Below are positions 43,726 through 52,800 of a DNA stretch of 64,000 nucleotides, one piece after another (within the stretch, counting starts at the first letter, position 1; each line of letters opens with the position of its first letter). The translations under genes were made by a program, and so were the position numbers. The notes below the pieces were generated by a model. The model did no database searches, was not told where the DNA came from, and saw only the letters and a program-made list of their open reading frames with translations. The stretch comes from Arthrobacter sp. ISL-85 (GTDB taxonomy: Bacteria; Actinomycetota; Actinomycetes; Actinomycetales; Micrococcaceae). The stretch is taken from contig NZ_JAGGPQ010000005.1 in NCBI RefSeq assembly GCF_018613675.1, forward strand, positions 372,001 to 436,000, in the 5' to 3' direction.

Positions 43726-44076
43726 ATGTCAGCTTTATCTCTTCACCAGGTTTCACCCTCGTCCACCCCCCTGCGGCTGACCGGCCGGGGGAGGATCGTC
43801 CTGATCGGAGTTCCGCTTGTAGTCCTGGCTGTACTCCTGCTGTCCCTGACCGGACTCTTTCACTCCCCGGCCAAGGCGTCCGAGTCGGCGGCGGACCTGG
43901 CGGTAACGCCCACGGTCACCGTGACGGTGCAATCGGGCCAGTCCCTATGGGCCATTGCCGGCGCCGTAGCTCCAGACAGGGATGCCCGGGACGTGGTGGC
44001 GGACATCGTCCAGCTCAACAACCTCGCCGCCGGCACCGTCCTTCCGGGCCAGCAGCTCTTTGTCCCCACGCGCTGA
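43726..44076 (+). CDS. LysM-domain membrane protein divergent from lexA (SOS cell-division inhibitor type)
   Basis: 116 aa: short cytoplasmic head, one membrane helix (about 24-45), and a LysM peptidoglycan-binding module at 66-114 (VTVQSGQSLWAIAG...VQLNNLAAGTVLPGQQLFVP). Placement and layout match the SOS-induced division regulators next to lexA in other Gram-positives (YneA in Bacillus, Rv2719c/ChiZ in mycobacteria, DivS in corynebacteria). ATG 43726 with AGGAGG 9 nt upstream. Expected to be LexA-controlled. Its function here is inferred. Confidence 0.85.
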   Translation: MSALSLHQVSPSSTPLRLTGRGRIVLIGVPLVVLAVLLLSLTGLFHSPAKASESAADLAVTPTVTVTVQSGQSLWAIAGAVAPDRDARDVVADIVQLNNLAAGTVLPGQQLFVPTR

Positions 44077-44213
44077 ACGGCGGTCCTGGTGAGTCGCGGA
44101 AGCTATGTCGAGCAGGCCAGGACGACGCCTTCCAAGGGACATCACAAGGGGCATGGCGGGGCGCGCCGCGGCGAACAACAGCTGTCACATTTTCCGGCAG
44201 TTGCCGTGGCCAC

Positions 44214-44219
44214 TAAACT
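44214..44219 (+). promoter_or_regulatory. -10 element of hisC
   Basis: TAAACT ends 6 nt before the hisC GTG; TTTCCG lies 17 nt upstream as a possible -35. Confidence 0.55.
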
Positions 44220-44225
44220 GTTCAG

Positions 44226-45344
44226 GTGAACGATCAGCTAGAACGTCTGAACCGTCTTCCCCTCCGCAGCAACCTTCGCGGGCTGACCCCTTACGGGGCG
44301 CCCCAACTGGACGTCCCCATCCTGCTGAACGTCAATGAAAATACGCATGGTGTTCCTGCTGACGTGCGTGCCGCCATCAGTGCCGCCGTGACCGAGGCCG
44401 CTGCCGGTCTGAACCGGTATCCGGACCGTGAGTTCACCGCGCTGCGGAAGGCACTGGCGGAATACCTCGGGCATGGGCTCAACGAAACCAACCTGTGGGC
44501 AGCCAATGGTTCCAATGAAATCCTGCAGCAGATCCTCCAGGCCTTCGGTGGACCCGGCCGCACCGCCTTGGGTTTCCCGCCCACGTATTCCATGTACCCC
44601 CTGCTCGCCAGTGGCACGGACACCCGCTACATCACCGGGGAACGTGCCGACGGCTACGACCTGAGCGCCGAGTCGGCCGCCCGCCAGGTCAAGGAACTGC
44701 AACCGAACATCGTGTTCCTGTGTTCGCCGAACAACCCCACCGGGACAGGACTTGGGCTGGACGTCGTGGAGGCGGTCTACGACGCGGGCGCGGACAGCCA
44801 GGCCATCGTGATCGTCGATGAGGCCTACCACGAGTTCGCGCACGACGGAACGCCCAGCGCGCTGACCCTGTTACCCGGCCGCGAGCGGTTGATCGTTTCC
44901 CGCACCATGAGCAAGGCATTCGCCCTGGCGGGGGCCCGGCTCGGTTACATGGCAGCAGCCCCCGAGGTTGCTGATGCCCTGCGGCTGGTCCGCCTGCCGT
45001 ACCACCTGTCCGCCATCACCCAGGCCACCGCCCTGGCCGCCCTTGAACACCGCGAAGCGTTGATGGCCGATGTCCAGGACATCAAGAAGCAGCGGGACCG
45101 CATCGTAGCCGAGTTGACCAGGATGGGGCTCAAGCCTGCGGTGTCGGACTCCAACTACGTGTTCTTCGGCGGACTGGAAAATCCACACCAGGTCTGGCAG
45201 GAACTGCTGGACACCGGTGTGCTCATCCGCGATGTGGGCATCCCCGGCCACCTTCGGGTCACGGCCGGCACTGAGGCGGAAACCACAGCCTTCCTCACCT
45301 CCCTGGAACGCATCCTTGCGGGCCACGCCGCCCTGCACGCCTAG
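44226..45344 (+). CDS. hisC: Histidinol-phosphate aminotransferase
   Basis: PLP enzyme of histidine synthesis, 372 aa. It has [37 protein letters not shown] and [16 protein letters not shown] with Schiff-base Lys230. GTG start. First gene of the his cluster, followed by hisB after 61 nt. Confidence 0.94.
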   Translation: MNDQLERLNRLPLRSNLRGLTPYGAPQLDVPILLNVNENTHGVPADVRAAISAAVTEAAAGLNRYPDREFTALRKALAEYLGHGLNETNLWAANGSNEILQQILQAFGGPGRTALGFPPTYSMYPLLASGTDTRYITGERADGYDLSAESAARQVKELQPNIVFLCSPNNPTGTGLGLDVVEAVYDAGADSQAIVIVDEAYHEFAHDGTPSALTLLPGRERLIVSRTMSKAFALAGARLGYMAAAPEVADALRLVRLPYHLSAITQATALAALEHREALMADVQDIKKQRDRIVAELTRMGLKPAVSDSNYVFFGGLENPHQVWQELLDTGVLIRDVGIPGHLRVTAGTEAETTAFLTSLERILAGHAALHA

Positions 45345-45405
45345 ACTTGATACTGCGGCGCTGGACGCCTTGAACCACTTCTTCTCCCACAAAGGATCCT
45401 TCACC

Positions 45406-46032
45406 ATGAGTCCAACCGGATCGAATACGGCTGCAGCCCGGACCGCCCGCATGGAGCGTGCCACCAGCGAGTCCTCCGTACTCGTGGAGATCAACCTCGA
45501 TGGAACCGGAGTATCGGACATCGATACCTCGGTGCCGTTCTACGACCACATGCTGACCGCCTTGTGCAAGCACTCCCTGATCGACATGACGGTCAAGGCC
45601 ACCGGCGACACCTACATCGACGTCCACCACACTGTGGAGGACGTGGCCATCACGTTCGGTGAGGTCCTGCGCACAGCCCTGGGCAACAAGGCGGGAATCC
45701 GCCGGTTCGGCGAAGCCACCGTGCCGCTGGACGAGGCCCTTGCCAACGCGGTGGTGGACGTTTCCGGCCGCCCCTACCTGGTGCACGGCGGCGAGCCCGC
45801 CGGTCAGGAATACCACCTGATCGGCGGCCACTTCACCGGGTCCCTGACCCGCCACGTCTTCGAGGCCATCACGCTGCATGCCGGCATCTGCCTGCACATG
45901 AACGTGCTGGCCGGGCGGGACCCGCACCACATCGTCGAGGCTCAATTCAAAGCCTTTGCACGCGCCCTCCGCGCCGCCGTCGAACCGGATCCCCGGGTTG
46001 AGGGCATCCCCTCCACCAAGGGAGCGCTATGA
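45406..46032 (+). CDS. hisB: Imidazoleglycerol-phosphate dehydratase
   Basis: Mn-dependent dehydratase, 208 aa, single-domain form. It has [39 protein letters not shown] and [20 protein letters not shown] 45406 with AAAGGA 9 nt upstream. The stop overlaps the hisH start (ATGA). Confidence 0.96.
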   Translation: MSPTGSNTAAARTARMERATSESSVLVEINLDGTGVSDIDTSVPFYDHMLTALCKHSLIDMTVKATGDTYIDVHHTVEDVAITFGEVLRTALGNKAGIRRFGEATVPLDEALANAVVDVSGRPYLVHGGEPAGQEYHLIGGHFTGSLTRHVFEAITLHAGICLHMNVLAGRDPHHIVEAQFKAFARALRAAVEPDPRVEGIPSTKGAL

Positions 46033-46790
46033 GCGGGCAGGTCCTCAAAGACGGAGCAATCATCGATCCGTCGGCGGCGCGCAGGCTGCCGTCACCGGAG
46101 GGCAAGCCCACGGTCACAGTGCTGGACTACGGGTCCGGGAACGTTAGGTCAGCCGTGCGCGCCCTCGAGCGTGCCGGCGCAGAAGTGATCCTGAGCGCCA
46201 AGCCCGATGATGCGCTGAACGCAGACGGCCTGGTGGTGCCCGGTGTCGGCGCGTTCGAGACCGTGATGCGCGAACTCAAGGCCGTGGACGGTATCCGGCT
46301 GATCGGCCGGCGCGTGGCAGGCGGGCGGCCCGTGCTTGGCATCTGCGTGGGCCTGCAGGTCCTGTTCGAAGCCGGTGTGGAACACGGCACCGAGGCCGAG
46401 GGCATCGGCGAATGGCCCGGCAAGGTGGAGGCCCTCCGCGCGGAAGTGGTCCCGCACATGGGCTGGAACACCGTCAAGGTCCCCGAAGGGTCGAAACTCT
46501 TCGCCGGCGTCGAAAATGAGCGGTTCTACTTTGTGCACTCGTACGGCGTGCAGGAATGGAACTTCGACGTCATCCAGCCGCGGATGGCGCCGCCACTGGT
46601 CACGTGGTCTGAGCACGGTGGCCCGTTCATCGCCGCCGTCGAAAATGGCCCGCTCTGCGCAACCCAGTTCCACCCCGAAAAATCCGGCGATGCCGGTGCG
46701 CGGCTCCTGCGTAATTGGGTGGAAGGCCTGCGCAAGCCGGCCGCATCTGACTCCGGCACGCCTGGGGCCGACGCCGGTAGTGACGCCTAG
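46029..46790 (+). CDS. hisH: Imidazole glycerol phosphate synthase glutaminase subunit HisH
   Basis: Glutamine amidotransferase that feeds ammonia to HisF. The 253-aa protein has [20 protein letters not shown], nucleophile Cys106 in GICVGLQ, and His215/Glu217 in [11 protein letters not shown]. It has unconserved extensions of about 27 residues at the N-terminus and 18 at the C-terminus. hisF is not in the window. Confidence 0.95.
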   Translation: MSGQVLKDGAIIDPSAARRLPSPEGKPTVTVLDYGSGNVRSAVRALERAGAEVILSAKPDDALNADGLVVPGVGAFETVMRELKAVDGIRLIGRRVAGGRPVLGICVGLQVLFEAGVEHGTEAEGIGEWPGKVEALRAEVVPHMGWNTVKVPEGSKLFAGVENERFYFVHSYGVQEWNFDVIQPRMAPPLVTWSEHGGPFIAAVENGPLCATQFHPEKSGDAGARLLRNWVEGLRKPAASDSGTPGADAGSDA

Positions 46791-46955
46791 GTGTGGTCCG
46801 TACTCCTGATGGGCCTGGCCGGCCTGCTGATTGGTGGCGGCATCTCGTTCCGGCAGCAACGCAGCCCCCTTTGGACCCAGGTGGCCTTCTACGTCCTGGC
46901 CGCCATGTCGCTGGTGGCCGCCTACCTGCTCACGCTGTCTGCCAACTCGCCATGA
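46791..46955 (+). CDS. 54-residue membrane protein inside the his operon
   Basis: GTG start directly after the hisH TAG, TGA at 46953. It consists of two hydrophobic helices ([18 protein letters not shown] and [17 protein letters not shown]) joined by a basic turn ([10 protein letters not shown]). Zero-nt spacing to hisH supports translation by coupling. No function is known. Confidence 0.7.
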   Translation: MWSVLLMGLAGLLIGGGISFRQQRSPLWTQVAFYVLAAMSLVAAYLLTLSANSP

Positions 46956-47037
46956 GGCGGCTGCGCGGAACTCCCTGAACCGCGCCGGCCAAAAACCCGT
47001 CTTTGCCCGAACCGAAGAACCAACACCGAGGATGAGT

Positions 47038-47784
47038 ATGACCACCGCACATGACCTGCCGGTACTTGAACTGCTGCCAGCCGTCGACGTCGTCAACGGC
47101 CAGGCCGTACGGCTGGTCCAGGGCGAGGCGGGCAGCGAGACCGGCTACGGAACCCCCCTCGAAGCAGCGCTGAACTGGCAGCAGCAGGGTGCCGAATGGG
47201 TGCACCTGGTGGACCTGGACGCAGCTTTCGGCCGGGGCTCCAACGCTGACCTGCTCCGTGAGGTGGTGGGCCGGCTGGACATCAAGGTGGAACTGTCCGG
47301 CGGCCTCCGTGACGACGAGACGCTGGAGGCAGCGCTTGACCTTGGTGTCGCCCGGGTCAACCTGGGAACGGCCGCGCTGGAAAATCCCACATGGACACAG
47401 CGGGCCATCGAGCGTTTCGGCGACAAGATCGCCGTCGGCCTTGATGTCCGCGGAACCACCTTGGCCGGCCGGGGCTGGACCAAGGAAGGCGGCGACCTCT
47501 GGGACGTGCTGGGCCGCCTCGAAGAGGCCGGCTGCGCCCGCTACGTGGTCACGGACGTAACCAAGGACGGTACCCTCCAGGGACCCAACGTTGAACTCCT
47601 CCGCCAGATGGTGGAAAAGACCGGCAAGCCCGTAGTTGCCTCCGGCGGCATTTCCAGCCTGGACGACCTGAAGGTCCTCCGCTCCCTGGTCCCGCTTGGC
47701 GTGGAAGGCGCCATCGTGGGCAAGGCCCTGTACGCCGGGGCCTTCACGCTGCCCGAAGCCCTCGACGTCGCCGGCCGCCGCTAG
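47038..47784 (+). CDS. priA: Phosphoribosyl isomerase A (HisA/TrpF type)
   Basis: TIM-barrel isomerase of 248 aa that converts ProFAR in histidine synthesis; in many actinobacteria it also does the TrpF step. It has [19 protein letters not shown] with catalytic Asp17, [11 protein letters not shown], and [14 protein letters not shown] with catalytic Asp173. Dual function is inferred from the lineage; no trpF is visible here. ATG 47038 with GAGG 6 nt upstream; ATG 47032 is adjacent. Confidence 0.93.
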   Translation: MTTAHDLPVLELLPAVDVVNGQAVRLVQGEAGSETGYGTPLEAALNWQQQGAEWVHLVDLDAAFGRGSNADLLREVVGRLDIKVELSGGLRDDETLEAALDLGVARVNLGTAALENPTWTQRAIERFGDKIAVGLDVRGTTLAGRGWTKEGGDLWDVLGRLEEAGCARYVVTDVTKDGTLQGPNVELLRQMVEKTGKPVVASGGISSLDDLKVLRSLVPLGVEGAIVGKALYAGAFTLPEALDVAGRR

Positions 47785-47803
47785 GCGCGGAAGCAGCCAG
47801 GCC

Positions 47804-48688
47804 ATGCCCAGCTCCGAAGAACCGTTAAGCCCTCAAGCCCGCCAACTCCCCGGACACATCGCGGCGGCGCTGACCGGTGCCGGCGGTGCCACGGACTCCG
47901 CGGGCCGCCCCTGGGCCGGGCGCAGCCTCGCCGGTGAGGACGCGAAGATCCACAACTTCGGGGACGACGACGGAACGGCCGACGCCGGCTACCTCGCCGC
48001 AGTCGCCGCGCTCCGGAATGGGGTGGGTGATGAAGCTGGCGTGGTTGCCTCGCTGGCAACGGCCCGGGTCTTCATTCCGATCGTGGCGCAGCTCGCCGAG
48101 GAGGCGGAGACTGACCTTGGGCTGCAGGCCGACAAGCAAGCGGACATGGCGCTGGTAACGCTCAAAGCGGCCGATGGCCGGACCGCGCTGCCCGCGTTCA
48201 CCTCGGCAGCCGCCCTGACCGCGTGGCACCCGGAGGCCCGGCCGGTAGCCGTCTATGCCGCCCGGGCAGCCCTTTCCGCGGTCGCCGAAGGGGCCGAACT
48301 CCTGGTCCTGGATCCGGGCGCCGACGTTACCTTCGTGGTGCGCAGGCCTGGCGTCTGGGCCCTCGCCAAGCAGCATGGCTGGACCCCCTCCTACAACGAT
48401 CAGGAACTGGCCGCCGAAATGGGCCGCGCCGCCGCCGGCTTCGCCGCCGTCCGGCAGATCGCACTCCTGCCCGGCAGGGGAGTGGCCGCCAGGGCCGCCG
48501 ACGGCTCCGTGCTCCCTGGCGGCGGCGCGGGGCCGGAGCTCCAGGTGGTGCTGTACCTCGAGGAAGGCCTCGACGCCGCCGGTGTCCAGGAACTGGTGTC
48601 CGCCCTGCAGGTGGAGTGGTCGCGGAATGTATTGTTTGGGGAGCGCGTCGACTCCCTTGAAATCAAACTGCGGCGCGCCCCCGACTAG
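47804..48688 (+). CDS. SseB-family protein
   Basis: 294 aa, soluble. It contains an SseB N-terminal domain (FIPIVAQLAEE...ADMALVTLKAADGRTALPAFTSAAALTAWHPEARPVAVYAARAAL...ELLVLDPGA). The function is unknown; SseB-domain proteins commonly follow hisA in actinobacteria. The ATG is 19 nt after priA. The C-terminal half is less conserved. Confidence 0.85.
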   Translation: MPSSEEPLSPQARQLPGHIAAALTGAGGATDSAGRPWAGRSLAGEDAKIHNFGDDDGTADAGYLAAVAALRNGVGDEAGVVASLATARVFIPIVAQLAEEAETDLGLQADKQADMALVTLKAADGRTALPAFTSAAALTAWHPEARPVAVYAARAALSAVAEGAELLVLDPGADVTFVVRRPGVWALAKQHGWTPSYNDQELAAEMGRAAAGFAAVRQIALLPGRGVAARAADGSVLPGGGAGPELQVVLYLEEGLDAAGVQELVSALQVEWSRNVLFGERVDSLEIKLRRAPD

Positions 48689-48745
48689 CCGCTGCAGGAT
48701 GGGCGATCCCCGCCAGGGCAGCGGCATACCCTGAAGGACCGCTTC

Positions 48746-50044
48746 GTGAATTTCGCTCTCTACCGGGAGTTGCTTGCCATCCAGCCGATCCGGCGGCTGC
48801 TGCTGGTTGGCATGGTTGCCCGTATCCCGCACTCAGCCGCAGGGGTGCTGCTGACCCTGCACATCGTCCTGACCCTGGGCCAGGGCTACGCGGCGGCCGG
48901 TGCAGCCGCGGCCGTCATGACCATCGGTATTGCCCTGGGCGCGCCGTGGCGGGGGAGGCGCGTCGACACTGTGGGACTGCGGACCGCGCTCATCCCGTCG
49001 GTGATTTCCGAGACGGTGATCTGGTCTGTTGTGCCGCACGTGTCCTACCAGTGGCTCCTGCCGCTGGTTTTCGTGGGCGGCCTGCTCACGCTGCCCATCT
49101 TCAGTGTGGTGCGGCAATCTTTGGGTGTCCTGGCGGAGGGCGACCAGCGGCGCACCGCGTTCGCCCTCGATGCCATCACCACCGAATTTGTCTTCATGAT
49201 CGGTCCGGCCGCCGGTGCCGTCGTAGCCACCAGCGGTCACACTACTGCGGGCCTGACCGTGGTGGGCGTGGCCACTTCCCTCTCCGGGCTGTTCCTCATG
49301 TGGTTCAACCCGCCCACCCGCACCCAGGGCCTGACAGTTGAATGCGCAGAGGATGAACAGCACGCCGCGGAAGCCGCCGTCGTTTCCACTGCTCCGGCCC
49401 ATCTCCAGGAAGCGGCCGCGGAGCTGGCCCCCGCGGGAGCGGCCACCAGCGCAGCACAGCGCGGCCTGCGTGGAAGGCTGGCGGGCGGCTTCGCATGGTT
49501 CACCGCCACGGTGGCGGCACTCTTCGCCGTTGCCGCCGGCGCCGGAATGGTACTCAGCGGCACCGACGTCGGCATTGTCGCAGCCCTGCAAAGCGGGGGC
49601 CACCAGAGCGAAATCGGAATCGTCTTTGTCTTCTGGTGCGCCGCGTCCGTAGTGGGCGGCCTGATTTATGGCGCCATGCACCGGCCCATTCCACCTGCCA
49701 TCCTGCTGCTGGGCATGGCCGCCCTGACCCTGCCGATGGCGTTCGCCCACGACACTTGGACCTTGGCTTTCGTGTCCGTCCTCCCGGGCCTCCTCTGCGC
49801 TCCCGTGCTATCTGCGGCATCGGAAAAGGTCGCAGACCTGGTGTCGGAGGAGCGGCGCGGGGAGGCCATGGGCTGGTACGGTTCGGCTTTGACTGCCGGC
49901 GTTGCGCTCGGATCGCCGCTGGCCGGGGTCTTCATCGACGTCATGGGTTCGTCGGGCGGCTTCGTTTCCGTCGGCACCGCGGGCGTGGTGCTCTGCCTCG
50001 TGGGCCTGGCCCTCCAACAGCACCGCCGCCGCGCCGCCGTTTGA
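48746..50044 (+). CDS. Major facilitator superfamily transporter
   Basis: 432 aa with about 12 hydrophobic helices. It has the cytoplasmic loop GRRVDTVGLRTALIPS after helix 2 and a central acidic/Ala-rich loop (about 195-235). Similar to drug-efflux type MFS proteins; substrate unknown. GTG start with GAAGGA 9 nt upstream. A strong terminator follows. Confidence 0.85.
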   Translation: MNFALYRELLAIQPIRRLLLVGMVARIPHSAAGVLLTLHIVLTLGQGYAAAGAAAAVMTIGIALGAPWRGRRVDTVGLRTALIPSVISETVIWSVVPHVSYQWLLPLVFVGGLLTLPIFSVVRQSLGVLAEGDQRRTAFALDAITTEFVFMIGPAAGAVVATSGHTTAGLTVVGVATSLSGLFLMWFNPPTRTQGLTVECAEDEQHAAEAAVVSTAPAHLQEAAAELAPAGAATSAAQRGLRGRLAGGFAWFTATVAALFAVAAGAGMVLSGTDVGIVAALQSGGHQSEIGIVFVFWCAASVVGGLIYGAMHRPIPPAILLLGMAALTLPMAFAHDTWTLAFVSVLPGLLCAPVLSAASEKVADLVSEERRGEAMGWYGSALTAGVALGSPLAGVFIDVMGSSGGFVSVGTAGVVLCLVGLALQQHRRRAAV

Positions 50045-50072
50045 ACATGCAGTACAACCGGAAGTTAAAGCG

Positions 50073-50110
50073 CGACGGCGGGACGGCCTGCAAAGGCCGT
50101 CCCGCCGTCG
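50073..50110. terminator. Bidirectional terminator
   Basis: A perfect 17-bp stem, CGACGGCGGGACGGCCT with AGGCCGTCCCGCCGTCG, with loop GCAA, between the convergent MFS and DUF1844 genes. Confidence 0.88.
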
Positions 50111-50134
50111 GACGCTGCTTGGGGGAGTTCTTTC

Positions 50135-50521
50135 CTAGTTCACTGCCCCGGTGAACTTTTCACCCGGGCCCTTGCCCGGGGCGTCCGGGATCAGCGACTC
50201 TTCACGGAAAGCCAGCTGCAGGGAGCGCAGGCCGTCCCGCAAGGGGCCGGCGTGCTGGGAGCCGATTTCAGGGGCGGCCGCGGTCACCAGGCCAGCCAGT
50301 GCGGTGATCAGCTTCCGGGCCTCGTCCAGGTCCTTGAGTTCGGCTGCGTTGTCTTCTTCGGCCAGGCCAAGCTTTACCGCGGCGGCGCTCATCAGGTGCA
50401 CGGCGGCCGTAGTGATGACCTCGATGGCGGGAACTTCGGAGATGTCGCGGATCTGTTGTGAGACGTCTGCGCCTGCGCTACCGGGCTCGAAGACGTACGA
50501 ATTACTGTCTGAGGTGCTCAT
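50135..50521 (-). CDS. DUF1844 protein
   Basis: 128 aa: VPAIEVITTAAVHLMSAAAVKLGL followed by DLDEARKLITALAGLVTAA is the DUF1844 pattern (small helical protein). The function is unknown. It is commonly found next to infC in actinobacteria, as here, divergently. ATG at 50521. Confidence 0.88.
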   Translation of the reverse strand: MSTSDSNSYVFEPGSAGADVSQQIRDISEVPAIEVITTAAVHLMSAAAVKLGLAEEDNAAELKDLDEARKLITALAGLVTAAAPEIGSQHAGPLRDGLRSLQLAFREESLIPDAPGKGPGEKFTGAVN

Positions 50522-50626
50522 ACTGGTAAGCTTGACACAGACCGACTGGATGTCGTTATTTCAGGGATTGTCCCAAACGACCAGGTTCCCAACAGCGCTT
50601 CGCGGCGTTGACGGGAATTTTTTCTG

Positions 50627-50632
50627 TAGAAT
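50627..50632 (+). promoter_or_regulatory. Probable -10 of the infC operon
   Basis: TAGAAT in a T-rich context; a TTGACG lies upstream, but only 13 nt away, so the -35 is uncertain. It gives a leader of about 240 nt. Confidence 0.45.
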
Positions 50633-50718
50633 GGCATCCAGTTTGCAAGCGGAGTTCTCTCCCACCCGCGTCAGCCGTTGTCCCGCCGCGTTCCGTTGGA
50701 ACCTGCAGGGACGCAAGG

Positions 50719-50850
50719 TTGCCGGGTACTGGTTGGGCACGGACCGGCATCTGCCGGGACAGTGCACGCGCAGCCCTTTGGGGGTTGCCGGTCCAACCTC
50801 TTTGAGGCCTTCGATTGCTCCGGCAATTGGGGGCCTTCTCTATTTGCCGG
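50719..50850 (+). promoter_or_regulatory. infC leader with mutually exclusive hairpins
   Basis: Segment A GGACCGGCA (50741-50749) pairs perfectly with B TGCCGGTCC (50786-50794). C CCGGCAA (50820-50826) pairs with D TTGCCGG (50844-50850). B can also pair with C over 7 bp. D ends 16 nt before the AGGAG of infC. A further TTGCCGG lies at 50719-50725. This looks like an attenuator or translation switch; the effector is unknown. It occupies much of the 357-nt gene-free stretch 50522-50878. Confidence 0.5.
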
Positions 50851-50878
50851 ACTCAACAACAAACACAGGAGCTTTAAC

Positions 50879-51913
50879 ATTAGCGAGCCAAGAATCAATG
50901 AGCGTATCCGCGTCCCCGAGGTGCGGCTGGTCGGCCCTGCAGGTGAACAGGTAGGAATCGTCCGTATTGAGGATGCCCTGCGCCTGGCTGCCGAGTCCGA
51001 CCTTGATCTCGTTGAAGTTGCACCTCAGGCGAAGCCTCCGGTGTGCAAGCTGATGGACTTCGGCAAGTACAAGTACGAGGCCGCGGTCAAGGCACGTGAG
51101 GCCCGGAAGAACCAGACGAACACTGTTCTGAAGGAAATCCGCTTCCGCCTGAAGATCGACACCCACGACTACGAGACCAAGCGCGGCCACGCCCTGCGCT
51201 TCCTCGGTGCCGGGGACAAGGTCAAGGCCATGATCCAGTTCCGCGGCCGTGAGCAGCAGCGTCCGGAGATGGGCATCCGCCTGCTCCAGCGCTTCGCGGA
51301 CGACGTCGCCGAAGTTGGCGTGGTGGAGTCCAGCCCCCGTATCGACGGCCGCAACATGGTCATGGTGGTTGGCCCGCTGAAGAACAAGGCAGAGGCCAAG
51401 GCGGAAGCACGCCGCGCAACCCAGCGCGCCGAGGCCAAGGCCCAGAACGAAGCCAAGGCCTCGGGACGCGTTGACACCTCCGGTGAGGACCAGGCCCCCC
51501 TGACGCAGTCACTGGCGGACCTCCTGCCGGAAGGCTTCACGGTCTCCACCGAGCCGGAGGCAGCTCCCGCGGACAGCGCCCCGGCTGAGGCCCCTGCTGC
51601 TGCCGCTCCTGAGCAGGAAGCCCCCCAGCAGGAGGCCCCCAAGGCTCCTGCTCCTAAGCAGGAAGCTCCCAAGGCTCCAGCTCCTAAGCAGGAAGCTCCC
51701 AAGGCCGCTGCACCGAAGGCCGCTGCACCGAAGGCTGCCGCTCCGGCGCCCAGGCCGGCAGCTGCAAAGCCGGAAGCGGCGGCACCGGCTGCGCCGAAAC
51801 CGGCGGGTGTGCCTGCACCGCCGAAGCCGGTGGCCAGGCCTGCTGCACCGAAGCCTGCTGCCCGCCCTGCCCCCAAGGCAGTGCCGAAGCCGGCCGGTAA
51901 GAAGACCAACTAG
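50879..51913 (+). CDS. infC: Translation initiation factor IF-3 with ATT start and long tail
   Basis: Prevents premature 30S-50S joining and checks the start codon. The protein begins [19 protein letters not shown], so the start codon is ATT at 50879, with AGGAG 7 nt upstream; rare starts allow IF-3 to autoregulate. IF-3 N and C domains fill residues 1-170. Residues 171-344 form a low-complexity Ala/Pro/Lys/Glu tail with tandem repeats, about doubling the usual 180-residue length. First gene of infC-rpmI-rplT. Confidence 0.96.
   Translation: MSEPRINERIRVPEVRLVGPAGEQVGIVRIEDALRLAAESDLDLVEVAPQAKPPVCKLMDFGKYKYEAAVKAREARKNQTNTVLKEIRFRLKIDTHDYETKRGHALRFLGAGDKVKAMIQFRGREQQRPEMGIRLLQRFADDVAEVGVVESSPRIDGRNMVMVVGPLKNKAEAKAEARRATQRAEAKAQNEAKASGRVDTSGEDQAPLTQSLADLLPEGFTVSTEPEAAPADSAPAEAPAAAAPEQEAPQQEAPKAPAPKQEAPKAPAPKQEAPKAAAPKAAAPKAAAPAPRPAAAKPEAAAPAAPKPAGVPAPPKPVARPAAPKPAARPAPKAVPKPAGKKTN
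51640..51745 (+). repeat. Tandem repeats in the IF-3 tail
   Basis: Two copies of a 30-bp unit encoding [10 protein letters not shown] are followed by about three copies of a 15-bp unit encoding KAAAP. Edges are approximate. Confidence 0.8.
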
Positions 51914-52029
51914 TCCACAGCTGCCGGGCGTGCCCCGGCAGTCAGCAACCAGCACGCTGCCCGCAGGGGCGGCTGCGCGATAGAACTGCCGGCCCCCGGG
52001 CCCGCAGAAACGTAAGGAGATCGGTTCCC

Positions 52030-52224
52030 ATGCCGAAGATGAAGACCCACAGTGGTGCTAAGAAGCGCTTCAAGCTGACCGGCAGTGGCAAGCTGCGCCG
52101 CCAGCAGGCCAACCGCCGCCACTACCTGGAGCACAAGTCCAGCCGCCTGACCCGCCGCCTTGCCGGTGACAAGATCGTCTTCAAGGGCGACGCCAAGGTC
52201 ATCCGGAAGATGCTCGGCATCTAG
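52030..52224 (+). CDS. rpmI: 50S ribosomal protein L35
   Basis: 64 aa, [21 protein letters not shown]...[16 protein letters not shown], standard L35. ATG with AAGGAG about 10 nt upstream. Confidence 0.98.
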   Translation: MPKMKTHSGAKKRFKLTGSGKLRRQQANRRHYLEHKSSRLTRRLAGDKIVFKGDAKVIRKMLGI

Positions 52225-52341
52225 TTTCCAAGTTATTGACGAACCGTTGACCAATGGTCCGTCACCTGCCAAACAGCCTTCTCAGGCCGCCGGAACACCG
52301 GCAACAGATGCTTGGGATCAGATTTTCGAAGGAGTACGCAC

Positions 52342-52731
52342 GTGGCACGTGTGAAGAGGGCGGTCAACGCCCACAAGAAGCGCCGGGTTATTCTTGAACG
52401 GGCGAAGGGTTACCGCGGACAGCGTTCGCGCCTGTACCGCAAGGCCAAAGAACAGCTGCTGCACTCGTTTGTGTACAGCTACGGTGACCGCAAGAAGAAG
52501 AAGGGCGACTTCCGCCGCCTGTGGATCCAGCGCATCAACGCTGCGTCCCGCGCCAACGGTCTCACCTACAACCGCCTCATCCAGGGCCTGAAGGCCGCTG
52601 AGGTCGAGGTTGACCGCCGCATGCTGGCCGAACTTGCCGTCTCAGACGCCAACGCGTTCGCCGCACTGGTCCAGGTGGCCAAGGACTCCCTGCCGGCAGA
52701 CACCTCCGCCAAAAAGGTTGCCGCAGCCTAG
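52342..52731 (+). CDS. rplT: 50S ribosomal protein L20
   Basis: 129 aa, [22 protein letters not shown]...LWIQRINAA, standard L20; in Bacillus and E. coli L20 represses its own operon. GTG 52342 with GAAGGAG 6-7 nt upstream. Last gene of the infC operon. Confidence 0.98.
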   Translation: MARVKRAVNAHKKRRVILERAKGYRGQRSRLYRKAKEQLLHSFVYSYGDRKKKKGDFRRLWIQRINAASRANGLTYNRLIQGLKAAEVEVDRRMLAELAVSDANAFAALVQVAKDSLPADTSAKKVAAA

Positions 52732-52742
52732 CAGCCGCTTCC

Positions 52743-52760
52743 GCCCCTCACCTGAGGGGC
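52743..52760 (+). terminator. Hairpin after rplT
   Basis: GCCCCTC/GAGGGGC with loop ACCT, no U tract; a weak terminator candidate. Confidence 0.4.
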
Positions 52761-52788
52761 CAGTTCAGGAACGGGTAGCAGCAGCTAC

Positions 52789-52794
52789 TACAGT
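52789..52794 (+). promoter_or_regulatory. -10 element of the RNA methyltransferase gene
   Basis: TACAGT ends 6 nt before the ATG at 52801; leaderless type. Confidence 0.5.
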
Positions 52795-52800
52795 TCTTGT

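Noticed and set aside
50608..50632. TTGACG-TAGAAT as a standard infC promoter
   Set aside because: The spacer is only 13 nt, too short for a normal sigma-70 type promoter; only the -10 is kept as a candidate.
50151..50954. A 267-codon plus-strand frame across the DUF1844 gene and the infC leader
   Set aside because: Antisense to DUF1844 and out of frame with infC; no domain.
51640..51745. CRISPR or regulatory repeat near infC
   Set aside because: The repeats are coding, in frame, and make the IF-3 tail.
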